From assembly GCA_900554985.1 (NCBI GenBank), contig USJQ01000010.1:1-13106 (forward strand): a DNA stretch of 13,106 bases, read 5' to 3'. The notes below the pieces were generated by a model that saw only the letters and a list, made by a program, of their open reading frames with translations, did not search any database and was not told the DNA's origin. Positions within the stretch are counted from its first letter, which is position 1. Every line of letters starts with the position of its first letter. The position numbers were made by a program, and so were the translations under genes. This document shows positions 1-6,733 of the stretch, in pieces. The DNA is from an uncultured Collinsella sp. Its GTDB lineage: Bacteria; Actinomycetota; Coriobacteriia; Coriobacteriales; Coriobacteriaceae.

Positions 1-1765
1 CGGCGCCGGCAGGCACGTCGGCAACACCGGCTGCGCGCAGCTCTTCCAAGCTCTCGAGCGTACCCTCGATGTCCTCGTGCGTCTCCTCAAATTCGGCAGC
101 GACGCCCAGGAATTCCTGGATGTTCTCGGCGCGGCTCTCGGACTCCATGGTGCCCTCGGCGCGGAAAGCCTGCAGTAGGCCCGTCTTATCGACAATCATC
201 TCGACAACGTCCTTGAGCTCGCCGTCCATGCGGCGACCCTCGCGCACCAGCGACACAAAGCTCGACAGGCCGTTGCGCACCTTGGCGCTAAACATGCCGG
301 TTTCGGCACACGCGATCTCGCAAGCCTGGAAGAACGAGCAGCGGTTGGAACCGATGCCGCGGCGCGGTGTGTTGATGACGCGCTTGACGCTCATCTCGTC
401 GGCCGGGTTCACGATCATCTTGAGGTAGGCCATGACGTCGCGAATCTCGGCGCGGTCGAAGAATCGCGTGCCGCCGACGATCTTGTAGGGCACGCCCGCG
501 CGCAGGAACATATCTTCGAGGATACGCGACTGGGCGTTGGTGCGGTAGAACACGGCGATATCGTCGTAGCTTGTACCCTTGGCATGCAGCTTTTCGATCT
601 CGCCGGCAATCCAGCGACCTTCGTCGCGCTCGTCGCTTGCCTGGAAAGCCTGAATCTTCTCGCCATCGCCCTCGGCCGTAAACAGGCGCTTGTCCTTGCG
701 CTGCGAGTTGTGGCGAACAACGGCATTGGCGGCGCTCAGGATGTGACCCGTGGAGCGATAGTTCTGCTCCAACTTGACGGTCTTGCAGTTTTTAAAGTCC
801 TGCTCAAAGTCCAGGATGTTGGTGATGTCGGCGCCACGCCAGCTATAAATGGACTGGTCGTCGTCGCCCACGACCATGAGGTTTTGGTACTTGGCGGCCA
901 GCAGGTTGGCGATTTCGTACTGGACGTGGTTGGTGTCCTGATATTCGTCGACGCTAATGTAGCGGAAGCGCTCTTGGTACTTGTCGAGCACCTCGGGGCG
1001 GGTGCGCAGTAGCTCGAGCGTGCGCACGAGCAGGTCGTCGAAGTCCATCGCGTTGGCGGCGCGCAGGCGGCGCTCCAGCTCCAGGTAGACTTGCGCGGCC
1101 TTTTTGTCGTTGGGGCTATCGGCGCTCTTGAGCATGTCCTCGGGCCCGATCATGGCGTTTTTAGCAGAGCTGATCTTGCTGCGGATCATGTTGATGGGGA
1201 ACTGCTTTTGCTCGATGCCGAGCGCCTGCATAATGTCGCGCACCATGCGCTTTGAGTCGTCGTCATCGTAGATGGTGAACTGGCCGGTGTAGCCCAACAG
1301 GTCGGCGTCCTCGCGCAGCATGCGCACGCACATAGCATGGAAGGTGCACACCCACATGCCACGGGTGCCGCTGGGAATGAGTGCCGCCAGACGCTCGCGC
1401 ATCTCTGCCGCGGCCTTGTTGGTAAACGTAATGGCAAGAACCTGCCAAGGCTTAACACCCAGGTCGCCGAGCATATGTGCGATGCGGAAGGTCAAGACGC
1501 GGGTCTTGCCCGAGCCGGCGCCGGCGAGCACCAGCAACGGGCCCTCGGTGGACAGGACCGCCTCGCGCTGGGCGGGATTAAGGCTGTCGATGTCGACGAG
1601 CGGTTTGGCGGGCTTGGGCGCCGGCGCGGGAGCGTCGTAGATGTCGAGCGGAACGAGCTCGGGCTCCGGCGCAGCGGGGGCGGTGTATGCATCGAGTGGC
1701 ACGGGTTCCGGCGCGGGCGGCACGGGCGCGGCAGTGTTCTTTTCCCAGGGCAGGGGCTGGGTCAT
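1..1765 (-). CDS. pcrA: ATP-dependent DNA helicase UvrD/PcrA (partial, C-terminus outside window)
   Basis: Superfamily 1 3'-5' DNA helicase used in nucleotide-excision and mismatch repair and in clearing replication or transcription blocks. I translated the minus strand from the ATG at 1765 and it stays open to the window edge (588 codons). Visible motifs: Walker A AGAGSGKT (81-88, K87), the ITFTNKAA motif, TFHAMCVRML, Walker B VDEYQDTN (272-279, D273/E274), GDDDQSIYSWRGA near 298-310, QNYRS near 331, YRTNAQSR and the GGTRFFDRAEIRDVMAYL block. Motifs V and VI and the C-terminal tail are outside the window, so UvrD and PcrA cannot be separated. The start is supported by GAGGAG six bases upstream (1772-1777). 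Residues 10-55 are a Pro/Ala-rich extension with a near-duplicated segment (VPLDAYTAPA and VPLDIYDAPA) before the conserved LNPAQREAV start of domain 1A. Probably monocistronic. Confidence 0.95.
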   Translation of the reverse strand, partial: MTQPLPWEKNTAAPVPPAPEPVPLDAYTAPAAPEPELVPLDIYDAPAPAPKPAKPLVDIDSLNPAQREAVLSTEGPLLVLAGAGSGKTRVLTFRIAHMLGDLGVKPWQVLAITFTNKAAAEMRERLAALIPSGTRGMWVCTFHAMCVRMLREDADLLGYTGQFTIYDDDDSKRMVRDIMQALGIEQKQFPINMIRSKISSAKNAMIGPEDMLKSADSPNDKKAAQVYLELERRLRAANAMDFDDLLVRTLELLRTRPEVLDKYQERFRYISVDEYQDTNHVQYEIANLLAAKYQNLMVVGDDDQSIYSWRGADITNILDFEQDFKNCKTVKLEQNYRSTGHILSAANAVVRHNSQRKDKRLFTAEGDGEKIQAFQASDERDEGRWIAGEIEKLHAKGTSYDDIAVFYRTNAQSRILEDMFLRAGVPYKIVGGTRFFDRAEIRDVMAYLKMIVNPADEMSVKRVINTPRRGIGSNRCSFFQACEIACAETGMFSAKVRNGLSSFVSLVREGRRMDGELKDVVEMIVDKTGLLQAFRAEGTMESESRAENIQEFLGVAAEFEETHEDIEGTLESLEELRAAGVADVPAGA

Positions 1766-1826
1766 GGGCGACTCCTCATCTGACGGACGGCGCGCCTGCG
1801 GGCAGCGCCATAGTTTGAGCCGTACC

Positions 1827-1857
1827 AGTATACCGAGCCGCGCGGACACCGACGCAA
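1827..1857 (-). promoter_or_regulatory. Candidate promoter of the helicase gene
   Basis: On the minus strand TTGCGT (1857-1852) is followed after 19 bases by TATACT (1832-1827), which matches the -10 consensus at five of six positions. It lies about 60 bases upstream of the start codon at 1765 and downstream, in the transcription direction, of the uppP terminator, so the helicase would have its own transcript. The 19-base spacer is longer than ideal and the -35 match is partial. Confidence 0.4.
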
Positions 1858-1904
1858 ATCACACCACGACTCCGTGCGCCACCATCGGACCCACCCCATC
1901 GCCC

Positions 1905-1948
1905 AAAAAAGAGGGCAGCATAGACCTTTTGGTCATGCCACCCTCTTT
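1905..1948 (-). terminator. Rho-independent terminator of uppP
   Basis: The arms AAAGAGGG (1908-1915) and CCCTCTTT (1941-1948) pair perfectly. After a CA/CA internal mismatch, GCAT/ATGC and GACC/GGTC pair around a TTTT loop with one bulged A. Read on the minus strand, the stem ends in a run of six T (complement of 1905-1910). It starts 45 bases past the uppP stop codon. The plus-strand side has only three T, so termination should act mainly on minus-strand transcripts. Confidence 0.85.
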
Positions 1949-1992
1949 GAATGACAAGCTGTCGCTCTGGCCGCCGCGCAGCGTCGACTAAG

Positions 1993-2973
1993 TTAGAGGC
2001 CGAGCATGGGCTCCAGAACGAAGAAGTATGCGAGCACTACGATGCCCAGGATGATGCGGTAAACACCGAAGCACTTAAAGTCGTGACGGCGGACGAAGCC
2101 CATGAGCCACTTGATGGCGATGAGCGAAACCACAAAGGCAACAACGCAGCCCACGCCCAAGATGGCGATCTCGTTGGTGCCGAACGTGCCGCCCTTGATG
2201 AAGTACTTGACCAGCTTGAGCGCACTCGCGCCAAACATGACAGGGATGGCCAGGAAGAACGTGAACTTAGACGCCACCGAGCGCGTGCAGCCCAAAAGCA
2301 GGCCGCCGATGATGGTAGAACCGGAGCGAGACGTACCAGGCACCAGCGAAAGCACCTGGAAGCAGCCGATACCCAGCGCAGTCTTCCAGCTGAGGTCCTC
2401 GAGCGTGGCGATGGAACCAAAGTCCAGATTCTCGTCATCGTCCTCATCCTCAGCGGTAGCCGTGGGGGGCGCCGCAAAGTGCGCACCGGCGGGACGTCCA
2501 CCCGACACCACAGCACGCGAACCAAACGAACCGGCAACGGCCATTTCCTCGCGCTTGCTCGCGCGCCAGTTCTCGATCACGATAAACAGCACGCCGTACA
2601 CAATGAGCGCCAGCGCCACGACGGGAGCGTTGTAGAAATGCTCCTCCATCCAGTCGTTGAGCGGCAGGCCGATCGCCGCCGCAGGAATGCAACCGAGCAC
2701 AATCTTGCCCCACAGCACCCAGGTGTCGCGACGGCCCTCCTTGCCCTTGCTGGGCGAGAACGGGTTGAGCTCGTGGAAAAACAGCACGCAGACGGCCAGA
2801 ATGGCGCCGAGCTGAATCACGACCAGGAACATATTCCAGAACGTCTCGCTCACGTTCATCTTGACGAACTCGTCCACCAAGATCATGTGGCCCGTCGACG
2901 AAACGGGCAGCCATTCGGTGATGCCCTCGACCAGGCCCATGAAGGCAGATTTTAGAAGCTCGATAATATCCAA
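1993..2973 (-). CDS. uppP: Undecaprenyl-diphosphate phosphatase UppP (BacA family), with expanded cytoplasmic loop
   Basis: Integral membrane enzyme that dephosphorylates undecaprenyl diphosphate to recycle the lipid carrier for peptidoglycan and wall polymers; the family is linked to bacitracin resistance. Taking a TTG start at 2973 gives 326 residues. The signature GLVEGITEWLPVSSTGHM (13-30; E16, E20, H29) and the second motif PGTSRSGSTI (R216) are intact, and the rest is hydrophobic with several predicted membrane helices. The TTG start is preferred because GAGGGG precedes it by six bases and family members begin a few residues before the first helix; the upstream ATG at 3042 would add 23 charged residues and has no clear ribosome site. 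Residues about 137-197 form a long insert (AGAHFAAPP, then acidic EDEDDDEN) where E. coli BacA has a short loop. A possible -10 (GATAAT, complement of 3035-3040) lies upstream without a convincing -35. Confidence 0.93.
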   Translation of the reverse strand: MDIIELLKSAFMGLVEGITEWLPVSSTGHMILVDEFVKMNVSETFWNMFLVVIQLGAILAVCVLFFHELNPFSPSKGKEGRRDTWVLWGKIVLGCIPAAAIGLPLNDWMEEHFYNAPVVALALIVYGVLFIVIENWRASKREEMAVAGSFGSRAVVSGGRPAGAHFAAPPTATAEDEDDDENLDFGSIATLEDLSWKTALGIGCFQVLSLVPGTSRSGSTIIGGLLLGCTRSVASKFTFFLAIPVMFGASALKLVKYFIKGGTFGTNEIAILGVGCVVAFVVSLIAIKWLMGFVRRHDFKCFGVYRIILGIVVLAYFFVLEPMLGL

Positions 2974-3222
2974 AGGGACCCCCTCGTTAGACACCCGCCG
3001 GTAGATGTTCTGCGGACGATGCGGGCGATGTCCCATTATCAACCGTTGGCGGTGCGACCGCGCCTACCCTTACCAAAAAACTCGCCCGTTCACAGAATTG
3101 CGAGCAGTTAAACCGAAATCCTTGGGTATAACTGCAACAAGATAAAGTGTCCGGCGGTCAACGCACCCGCGCCCGCCCGACGCACGAGCCCCGCGCCCGT
3201 GCGATAGACCAAGCAGGAAACC

Positions 3223-3660
3223 ATGAACGAGGGTTACACCAAGGTATTTGTTTCACTCGACGGTACTGAGCAGCAGGATTTTGTGCTCGCACGTGCCATC
3301 AAGGTCGCCGCGAACAACGGCGCCAAGCTGATTATCGGCCACGTTATCGATTCCACGGCGCTCGAGAGCGCCGGCTCCTATCCGGTCGATTTGGTCAACG
3401 GTCTGGAGGAGGCCTTTAAGAACTCCATCGAAAAGCAGCTCGAAGAGGCCAAGGCCAATCCCGATATTCCCGAGGTCGAGGTTATGATACGTGCCGGTCG
3501 TATTCGCGAGACGCTCAAAGACGAGATGCTCGACGTGGTCAAGCCCGACCTGGTGCTCTGCGGCGCTCGCGGCCTGTCCTCGATCAAGTATGCGCTTCTG
3601 GGTTCGATTTCGACGTTCCTGCTGCGCAATACCGACTGCGACATTTTGGTCGTAAAGTAG
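3223..3660 (+). CDS. Universal stress protein, single UspA domain, ATP-binding type
   Basis: Small cytoplasmic protein of 145 residues with one complete Usp alpha/beta fold. It begins KVFVSLDGTEQQ (7-18, conserved Asp 13), continues with KLIIGHVID, and ends with the nucleotide-binding signature G-2x-G-9x-G-S: GARG at 114-117 and GS at 127-128, then the closing strand DILVVK. That signature marks the ATP-binding subclass. The start at 3223 has AGGA four bases upstream. The gene stands alone, divergent from uppP, and is followed by a long hairpin and a strong terminator. Family members modulate survival under starvation or stress; the specific role here cannot be read from the sequence. Confidence 0.93.
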   Translation: MNEGYTKVFVSLDGTEQQDFVLARAIKVAANNGAKLIIGHVIDSTALESAGSYPVDLVNGLEEAFKNSIEKQLEEAKANPDIPEVEVMIRAGRIRETLKDEMLDVVKPDLVLCGARGLSSIKYALLGSISTFLLRNTDCDILVVK

Positions 3661-3673
3661 CGTTGCTCCCACC

Positions 3674-3766
3674 GGCCGCGGGGCCTGCGGGGTTTCCACG
3701 GGCACGTCCTCGCCGCGTTGCGGCTGCGGGATGTGCCCTTAGGAAACCCCTCCCGGCCTCGCGGCC
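3674..3766. repeat. Long interrupted intergenic hairpin downstream of usp
   Basis: Four nested helices fold this stretch almost end to end: GGCCGCGGGGCC (3674-3685) with 3755-3766 (12 pairs, one G-T); GGGGTTTCC (3689-3697) with GGAAACCCC (3742-3750), 9 pairs; GGGCACGTCC (3700-3709) with 3729-3738 (10 pairs, one G-T); and GCCGC (3712-3716) with GCGGC (3720-3724) around GTT. Internal loops are only two to four bases. It begins 14 bases after the usp stop codon and has no U-run, so it is not an ordinary terminator. It could be an mRNA-stabilising 3' structure, a small miniature element, or a processed RNA; I cannot tell which. Confidence 0.75.
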
Positions 3767-3806
3767 TTCGCAGCCTTACTTCAGCGAGTTGGCTGATAAA
3801 AGATGG

Positions 3807-3836
3807 CGTGCCGCCCCGTTTGGGGCGGCACGTTTT
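3807..3836 (+). terminator. Rho-independent terminator of usp (possibly bidirectional)
   Basis: CGTGCCGCCCC (3807-3817) and its exact complement (3822-3832) form an 11-bp GC-rich stem with a GTTT loop, followed by TTTTGTTT. It is 147 bases downstream of the usp stop, after the long hairpin. On the opposite strand a four-T run begins a few bases past the stem, so it may also stop transcripts from the histidine kinase. Confidence 0.88.
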
Positions 3837-3883
3837 GTTTGGGCTGCACGTTTTTGTTTTGGGAGATCCATTTGAGCCCCATA

Positions 3884-3948
3884 GTTATGTTCACGTTCGG
3901 GAACATAACGCCAGTTGCCTTAGCTAAGTTCACGTTCGGGAACATAGC
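3884..3948. repeat. Two tandem 26-bp palindromes (operator-like or hairpin repeats)
   Basis: Copy 1 (3884-3909) is GTTATGTTC, eight bases, then GAACATAAC: a perfect 9-bp dyad. Copy 2 (3923-3948) is GCTAAGTTC, the same eight bases ACGTTCGG, then GAACATAGC, with one mismatched pair. The copies share a 19-base identical core in direct orientation with starts 39 bp apart. They sit between the usp terminator and the 3' end of the histidine kinase, where no gene start is visible, so an operator role is not explained by the local layout. A short GCCGTC/GACGGC stem (3947-3968) follows copy 2. Confidence 0.8.
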
Positions 3949-3972
3949 CGTCCGCAGCGCAAGACGGCCCGG

Positions 3973-5016
3973 CTACTCAAAGTATTGGAACTTGTTCGTC
4001 GAGAAGGCGAACGTTACGACAAAGCCTTCGCCGGAGTCGGATGCCGCCGTGACGTCGATGCCCATCTTGGAGCATAGGCGCGCCACCAGGTAGAGGCCGA
4101 TGCCCGTTGCGCGCTTGGTGGTGCGGCCGTTGTCGCCGGTAAAGCCCTTCTCGAACACGCGCGGCAGGTCTGCCGCACACACGCCGCAGCCGTTGTCCGC
4201 AACGGTGAGCTCGATGCGCTCGCTCGCCAGGCCCTCGTCCAGTAACGCGCCCGAAAACACGATCTTCGCGCCGTCCTCGCGCGCATATTTAATGCTGTTC
4301 TGAATGAGCTGGCCCAGGATAAACTCGAGCCATTTTTCGTCGGTAAAGACCTCGAAGTCGAGGTTCTCGCACACCGGAGCCACGTGCGCCGCAATGAGCT
4401 CGCGCGCGTTGGCCTTAATCGCACCCGTCACCAAGGTCTTAAGGTCCCAGCGGCGAATCAGGTAGTCGCGCTCCACGACTTCCGAGCGCGCGTAGTACAG
4501 CGCCTGGTCGATATAGCGTTCCACGCGAGCCAACTCGCGACCCAGGTCATCGACACGTGTTGGGTCATCTGCGCCGCCGTCGAGGTTTTCCAGAATCAGG
4601 TGAGCCGCCGCCAGGGGCAGCTTGGCCTCGTGGACCCAGCTCTCGATATAGTCGCGATAGTCTTCGGTCTGACGCCGGCCCTCGGCAACCTCGTCGCAGG
4701 CGGCTTTGCCCACCCGGCACAGGACCTCGTACTCGAGCTCGCCCTCGGCATAGGTTGGGCATTGCACCATCTCCTGCACCCATGCGGGACTCTCGAGCTC
4801 CTCTGCCGCGCGCTCCAACTGACGCAGAAAACGGCGACGGCGAGCGTACTCGATCACGATGCCGAGCATACCGAAGATAAAGGACACGCCAACCGCCACG
4901 ACCACGATAGAAACGGGTGCGCCGGCGACCGTCAGCACAAAGCAGCTCAGCAGCACGCCGCACGTCCACACGGCGACGGGAAGCAGTGCATCTTTAAAGA
5001 ACTTGCCAAACGACAT
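3973..5016 (-). CDS. Bce-type intramembrane-sensing sensor histidine kinase
   Basis: Membrane kinase of 347 residues. Two hydrophobic helices near the N-terminus (about 11-31 and 35-56) are separated by only a few residues, so there is no extracellular sensor domain. The H-box is YIESWVHEAKLPLAAA with phospho-acceptor H129; the N-box is LGQLIQNSIKYA (N240); the G-boxes are DNGCGV (274-279) and TGIGLYL (304-310). The FEKGFTGDNGR stretch (288-298) and the W-V-H-E-x-K-x-P form of the H-box are typical of BceS/YxdK kinases, which take their signal from a BceAB-type ABC transporter during antimicrobial-peptide stress. The gene follows its response regulator by nine bases, with AGGGG overlapping the regulator's stop. 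No BceAB-type transporter is in the window, so the input is unknown. Confidence 0.9.
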   Translation of the reverse strand: MSFGKFFKDALLPVAVWTCGVLLSCFVLTVAGAPVSIVVVAVGVSFIFGMLGIVIEYARRRRFLRQLERAAEELESPAWVQEMVQCPTYAEGELEYEVLCRVGKAACDEVAEGRRQTEDYRDYIESWVHEAKLPLAAAHLILENLDGGADDPTRVDDLGRELARVERYIDQALYYARSEVVERDYLIRRWDLKTLVTGAIKANARELIAAHVAPVCENLDFEVFTDEKWLEFILGQLIQNSIKYAREDGAKIVFSGALLDEGLASERIELTVADNGCGVCAADLPRVFEKGFTGDNGRTTKRATGIGLYLVARLCSKMGIDVTAASDSGEGFVVTFAFSTNKFQYFE

Positions 5017-5025
5017 AGCCGGCCC

Positions 5026-5697
5026 CTAGACCGAATAGCCTTGGCCGCGATGCGTCGTCAAATACCCCTTGATGCCGTTTTTTTCGAGCGTGGTGCGCAG
5101 GCGGTTGATGTTGACGGTGAGCGTATTGTCGTCCACGAAGGCGTCGGAGTCCCACAGGTCCTGCATGATGGCCGAGCGCGAGACGATCTTGCCCGCGCGG
5201 CTCAGGAGCAGCGAGAGAATGCGCAGCTCATTTTTGGTGAGCTCGGTGCTGTCGCCGGTCGCCGTGTTGGTGACCATAGAGCGGGCGAGGTCGAGCTCCA
5301 GCCCCTTGTGGACGAGCGTGCTGCGCTCGCCTGACGCCGCGGTGCGACGCAGCAGTGCGTTGATGCGCGCCACGAGCACGCGCGCGCTATAGGGCTTGGG
5401 AACAAAGTCGTCCGCGCCGAGCGTCATGGCCATGACCTCGTCGATCTCGGTCGTGCGCGAGGTGAGGACGATGATGGGGACCTCGGATTCGCGGCGAACC
5501 TCGTGGCAGATATGCTGGCCGTCCTTGACGGGAAGCGTGAGGTCGAGCAGCACCAGGTCGGGCGCGGCGGCGAGAATATCGCGCGAGACATGCTCGAACG
5601 ATTCGCAGGCCTCGATTTCAAACCCGGCGCGGGCAAGGATGTCGACAAGCTCACGACGAATGGGCTCGTCGTCCTCAACGATATAGATTAGCGCCAT
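5026..5697 (-). CDS. OmpR-family response regulator (BceR-like)
   Basis: DNA-binding regulator of 223 residues, partner of the kinase gene downstream. Receiver domain (about 1-118): acidic pocket EDDE (8-11), phospho-acceptor D52 in LVLLDLTLP, switch T79, and K101 in VPKPY. The C-terminal winged helix (about 127-223) contains LTKNELRILSLLL, the recognition helix DDNTLTVNINRLRTTL and the wing THRGQGYSV. The ATG at 5697 is preferred to one 123 bases upstream because receiver homology starts at residue 3 and GGGGAG precedes it by eight bases. Upstream, CATAAT (complement of 5731-5736) could be a -10 but lacks a good -35, as expected for an activated promoter. The two genes form an operon; targets cannot be named from this window. 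Confidence 0.93.
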   Translation of the reverse strand: MALIYIVEDDEPIRRELVDILARAGFEIEACESFEHVSRDILAAAPDLVLLDLTLPVKDGQHICHEVRRESEVPIIVLTSRTTEIDEVMAMTLGADDFVPKPYSARVLVARINALLRRTAASGERSTLVHKGLELDLARSMVTNTATGDSTELTKNELRILSLLLSRAGKIVSRSAIMQDLWDSDAFVDDNTLTVNINRLRTTLEKNGIKGYLTTHRGQGYSV

Positions 5698-5841
5698 GGA
5701 TTCCGCTCCCCTCTTGGTTGTCTTGCCACCATTATGGCTGCGAAACTGCAGGTGCGCGCCACGCACGTCGCCAAGGTGACAGAACTGTTCGCGAGCGGGG
5801 GCGTTTTGTCCGCCTCGCACTCGCAGCGGTGGCGGGAACCA

Positions 5842-5878
5842 AAATGATTCTTTAATCCCCGTCCCAGAATAATCATTT
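5842..5878 (-). terminator. Weak candidate terminator after the 5877-6608 gene
   Basis: AAATGATT (5842-5849) and AATCATTT (5871-5878) can pair into an 8-bp AT-rich stem that overlaps the stop codon at 5877, followed on the minus strand by a four-base T-run. The stem is weak and the loop is 21 bases, so it could be chance, or read-through into the response regulator may occur. Confidence 0.3.
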
Positions 5879-6608
5879 AGCGGCGGGCGCGAAGCTTTTC
5901 GTAGCCGTCGGCAAAGAAGGCGACCGTCGCGGCATCAGACTCGGCGGCGTCGGCGTCGGTGGCAGGCACCACGCCGTGCTCGTCGCTTACCAGGAACAAG
6001 GCGCAGTTGAGCTGTGCGGGAATGTCTACGCGCGTGACCGGGATGCCCTTGGTCTGGGCCAGCTGCTCTATGAGCGTCGCCGTGCCACACAGGCACTCGT
6101 CCGCCGGCGCCACAAAGGCCAGCTCGCCGTTGTTGACGGCAGCGAGCAGCTCGGGCGCCACGCCGGTTTCGTCGGCCTCGGAGCGGGCCTCGGCGGAGCG
6201 GGCACGCAGCGCCTTGGCCGAAGTATCGGCCAGCGGCTCGTACTCACCCACCGTCATGGCGGCATTGCCGTTAACGTCGATCACCAGCATGAGCACGCCG
6301 TCGTGCGCGGTGTAATCGCCCTCGGCAAGCGACCACTCAACGTGCTGCTTGGCCCAGCTGAGCATGTTATGGGTAAGCGGCTCGCCCTGCACCAAGCGCT
6401 CGGACAGCGCGCGAATGTGACGGTTGAGCATGGGCACCTTTTTGTTGGACATGCGCCAACGGCAGATAAGCGCGGGCTTGTCGAGCGTAAACTTCTCGAC
6501 CGCCTCCTGATTGGCGCAAAAGTCCTCGTACGCACGCTGGTCCTCGGCATTGCCAAACAGCTCTGCATCATCAATCTGGGGCATGGTCATACCTTTCGTG
6601 TTAGTCAT
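5877..6608 (-). CDS. Uncharacterised protein; weak resemblance to class IV PLP aminotransferases
   Basis: Not confidently recognised. It is a soluble protein of 243 residues with no signal peptide or membrane helix. By eye, several stretches echo the BCAT/aminodeoxychorismate-lyase fold: LNRHIRALSERL (61-72); a lysine (K132) followed by an Ala/Glu-rich helix and ETGVAPELL; GELAFVAPADECLCGTATLIEQLAQTKGIPV (161-191, like G-x-L-x-T-P-P then L-x-G-I-T-R); and ALFLVSDEHGVVPA. The usual E-x-S-x-S-N-x-F segment between these blocks is missing, so if related it is probably not a normal transaminase. GAGGA lies five bases before the ATG at 6608; ATGs at codons 7 and 9 are alternatives, the latter preceded by AAAGG. 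The gene sits directly behind a terminator-like hairpin 3' of purH, so attenuated read-through from upstream is possible. Confidence 0.8.
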   Translation of the reverse strand: MTNTKGMTMPQIDDAELFGNAEDQRAYEDFCANQEAVEKFTLDKPALICRWRMSNKKVPMLNRHIRALSERLVQGEPLTHNMLSWAKQHVEWSLAEGDYTAHDGVLMLVIDVNGNAAMTVGEYEPLADTSAKALRARSAEARSEADETGVAPELLAAVNNGELAFVAPADECLCGTATLIEQLAQTKGIPVTRVDIPAQLNCALFLVSDEHGVVPATDADAAESDAATVAFFADGYEKLRARR

Positions 6609-6624
6609 TCCGTCCTCTTATACC

Positions 6625-6660
6625 AAAAAGACGGCCCTCCAAACGGAGCGGCCGTCTTTT
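6625..6660 (-). terminator. Rho-independent terminator after purH, or attenuator before the 5877-6608 gene
   Basis: AAAAGACGGCC (6626-6636) pairs perfectly with GGCCGTCTTTT (6650-6660), with an inner CTCC/GGAG helix and an AAAC loop. Minus-strand transcripts end in five U (complement of 6625-6629). The stem finishes only 17 bases before the ATG at 6608, almost abutting its ribosome site, so it either ends the purH transcript or controls the next gene as an attenuator. TATAAG lies between the hairpin and the ATG and could alternatively be a -10 giving a nearly leaderless message. Confidence 0.8.
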
Positions 6661-6702
6661 GCAGAGATTATTTTGACGATATGGTCAGGCGACCGAACAG
6701 TT

Positions 6703-6728
6703 TAATGGGATAGAGAAACATCCCATTA
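6703..6728. repeat. Perfect 9-bp palindrome 3' of purH
   Basis: TAATGGGAT (6703-6711) and ATCCCATTA (6720-6728) are exact complements around AGAGAAAC. No T-run follows on either strand. It lies between the long hairpin at 6734-6827 and the terminator at 6625-6660, and could be a protein-binding site or part of one folded 3' region. Confidence 0.7.
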
Positions 6729-6733
6729 AGGGT

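Noticed and set aside
1951..2955. A 334-codon open frame on the plus strand opposite uppP
   Set aside because: Its translation is His/Arg/Glu-rich without motifs, and the minus strand encodes intact UppP signatures.
3884..3948. Tandem palindromes considered as CIRCE or SOS boxes
   Set aside because: CIRCE is TTAGCACTC-N9-GAGTGCTAA and SOS boxes are CGAAC-N4-GTTCG types; arm sequence and spacing do not fit either, and no heat-shock or SOS gene follows.
3884..3948. Tandem palindromes considered as a CRISPR array
   Set aside because: Only two copies, palindromic, with a 13-bp spacer and no cas gene; not CRISPR.
4384..5334. A 316-codon plus-strand frame spanning the kinase/regulator junction
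   Set aside because: It overlaps two well-supported genes antisense and has no ribosome site or recognisable domain.
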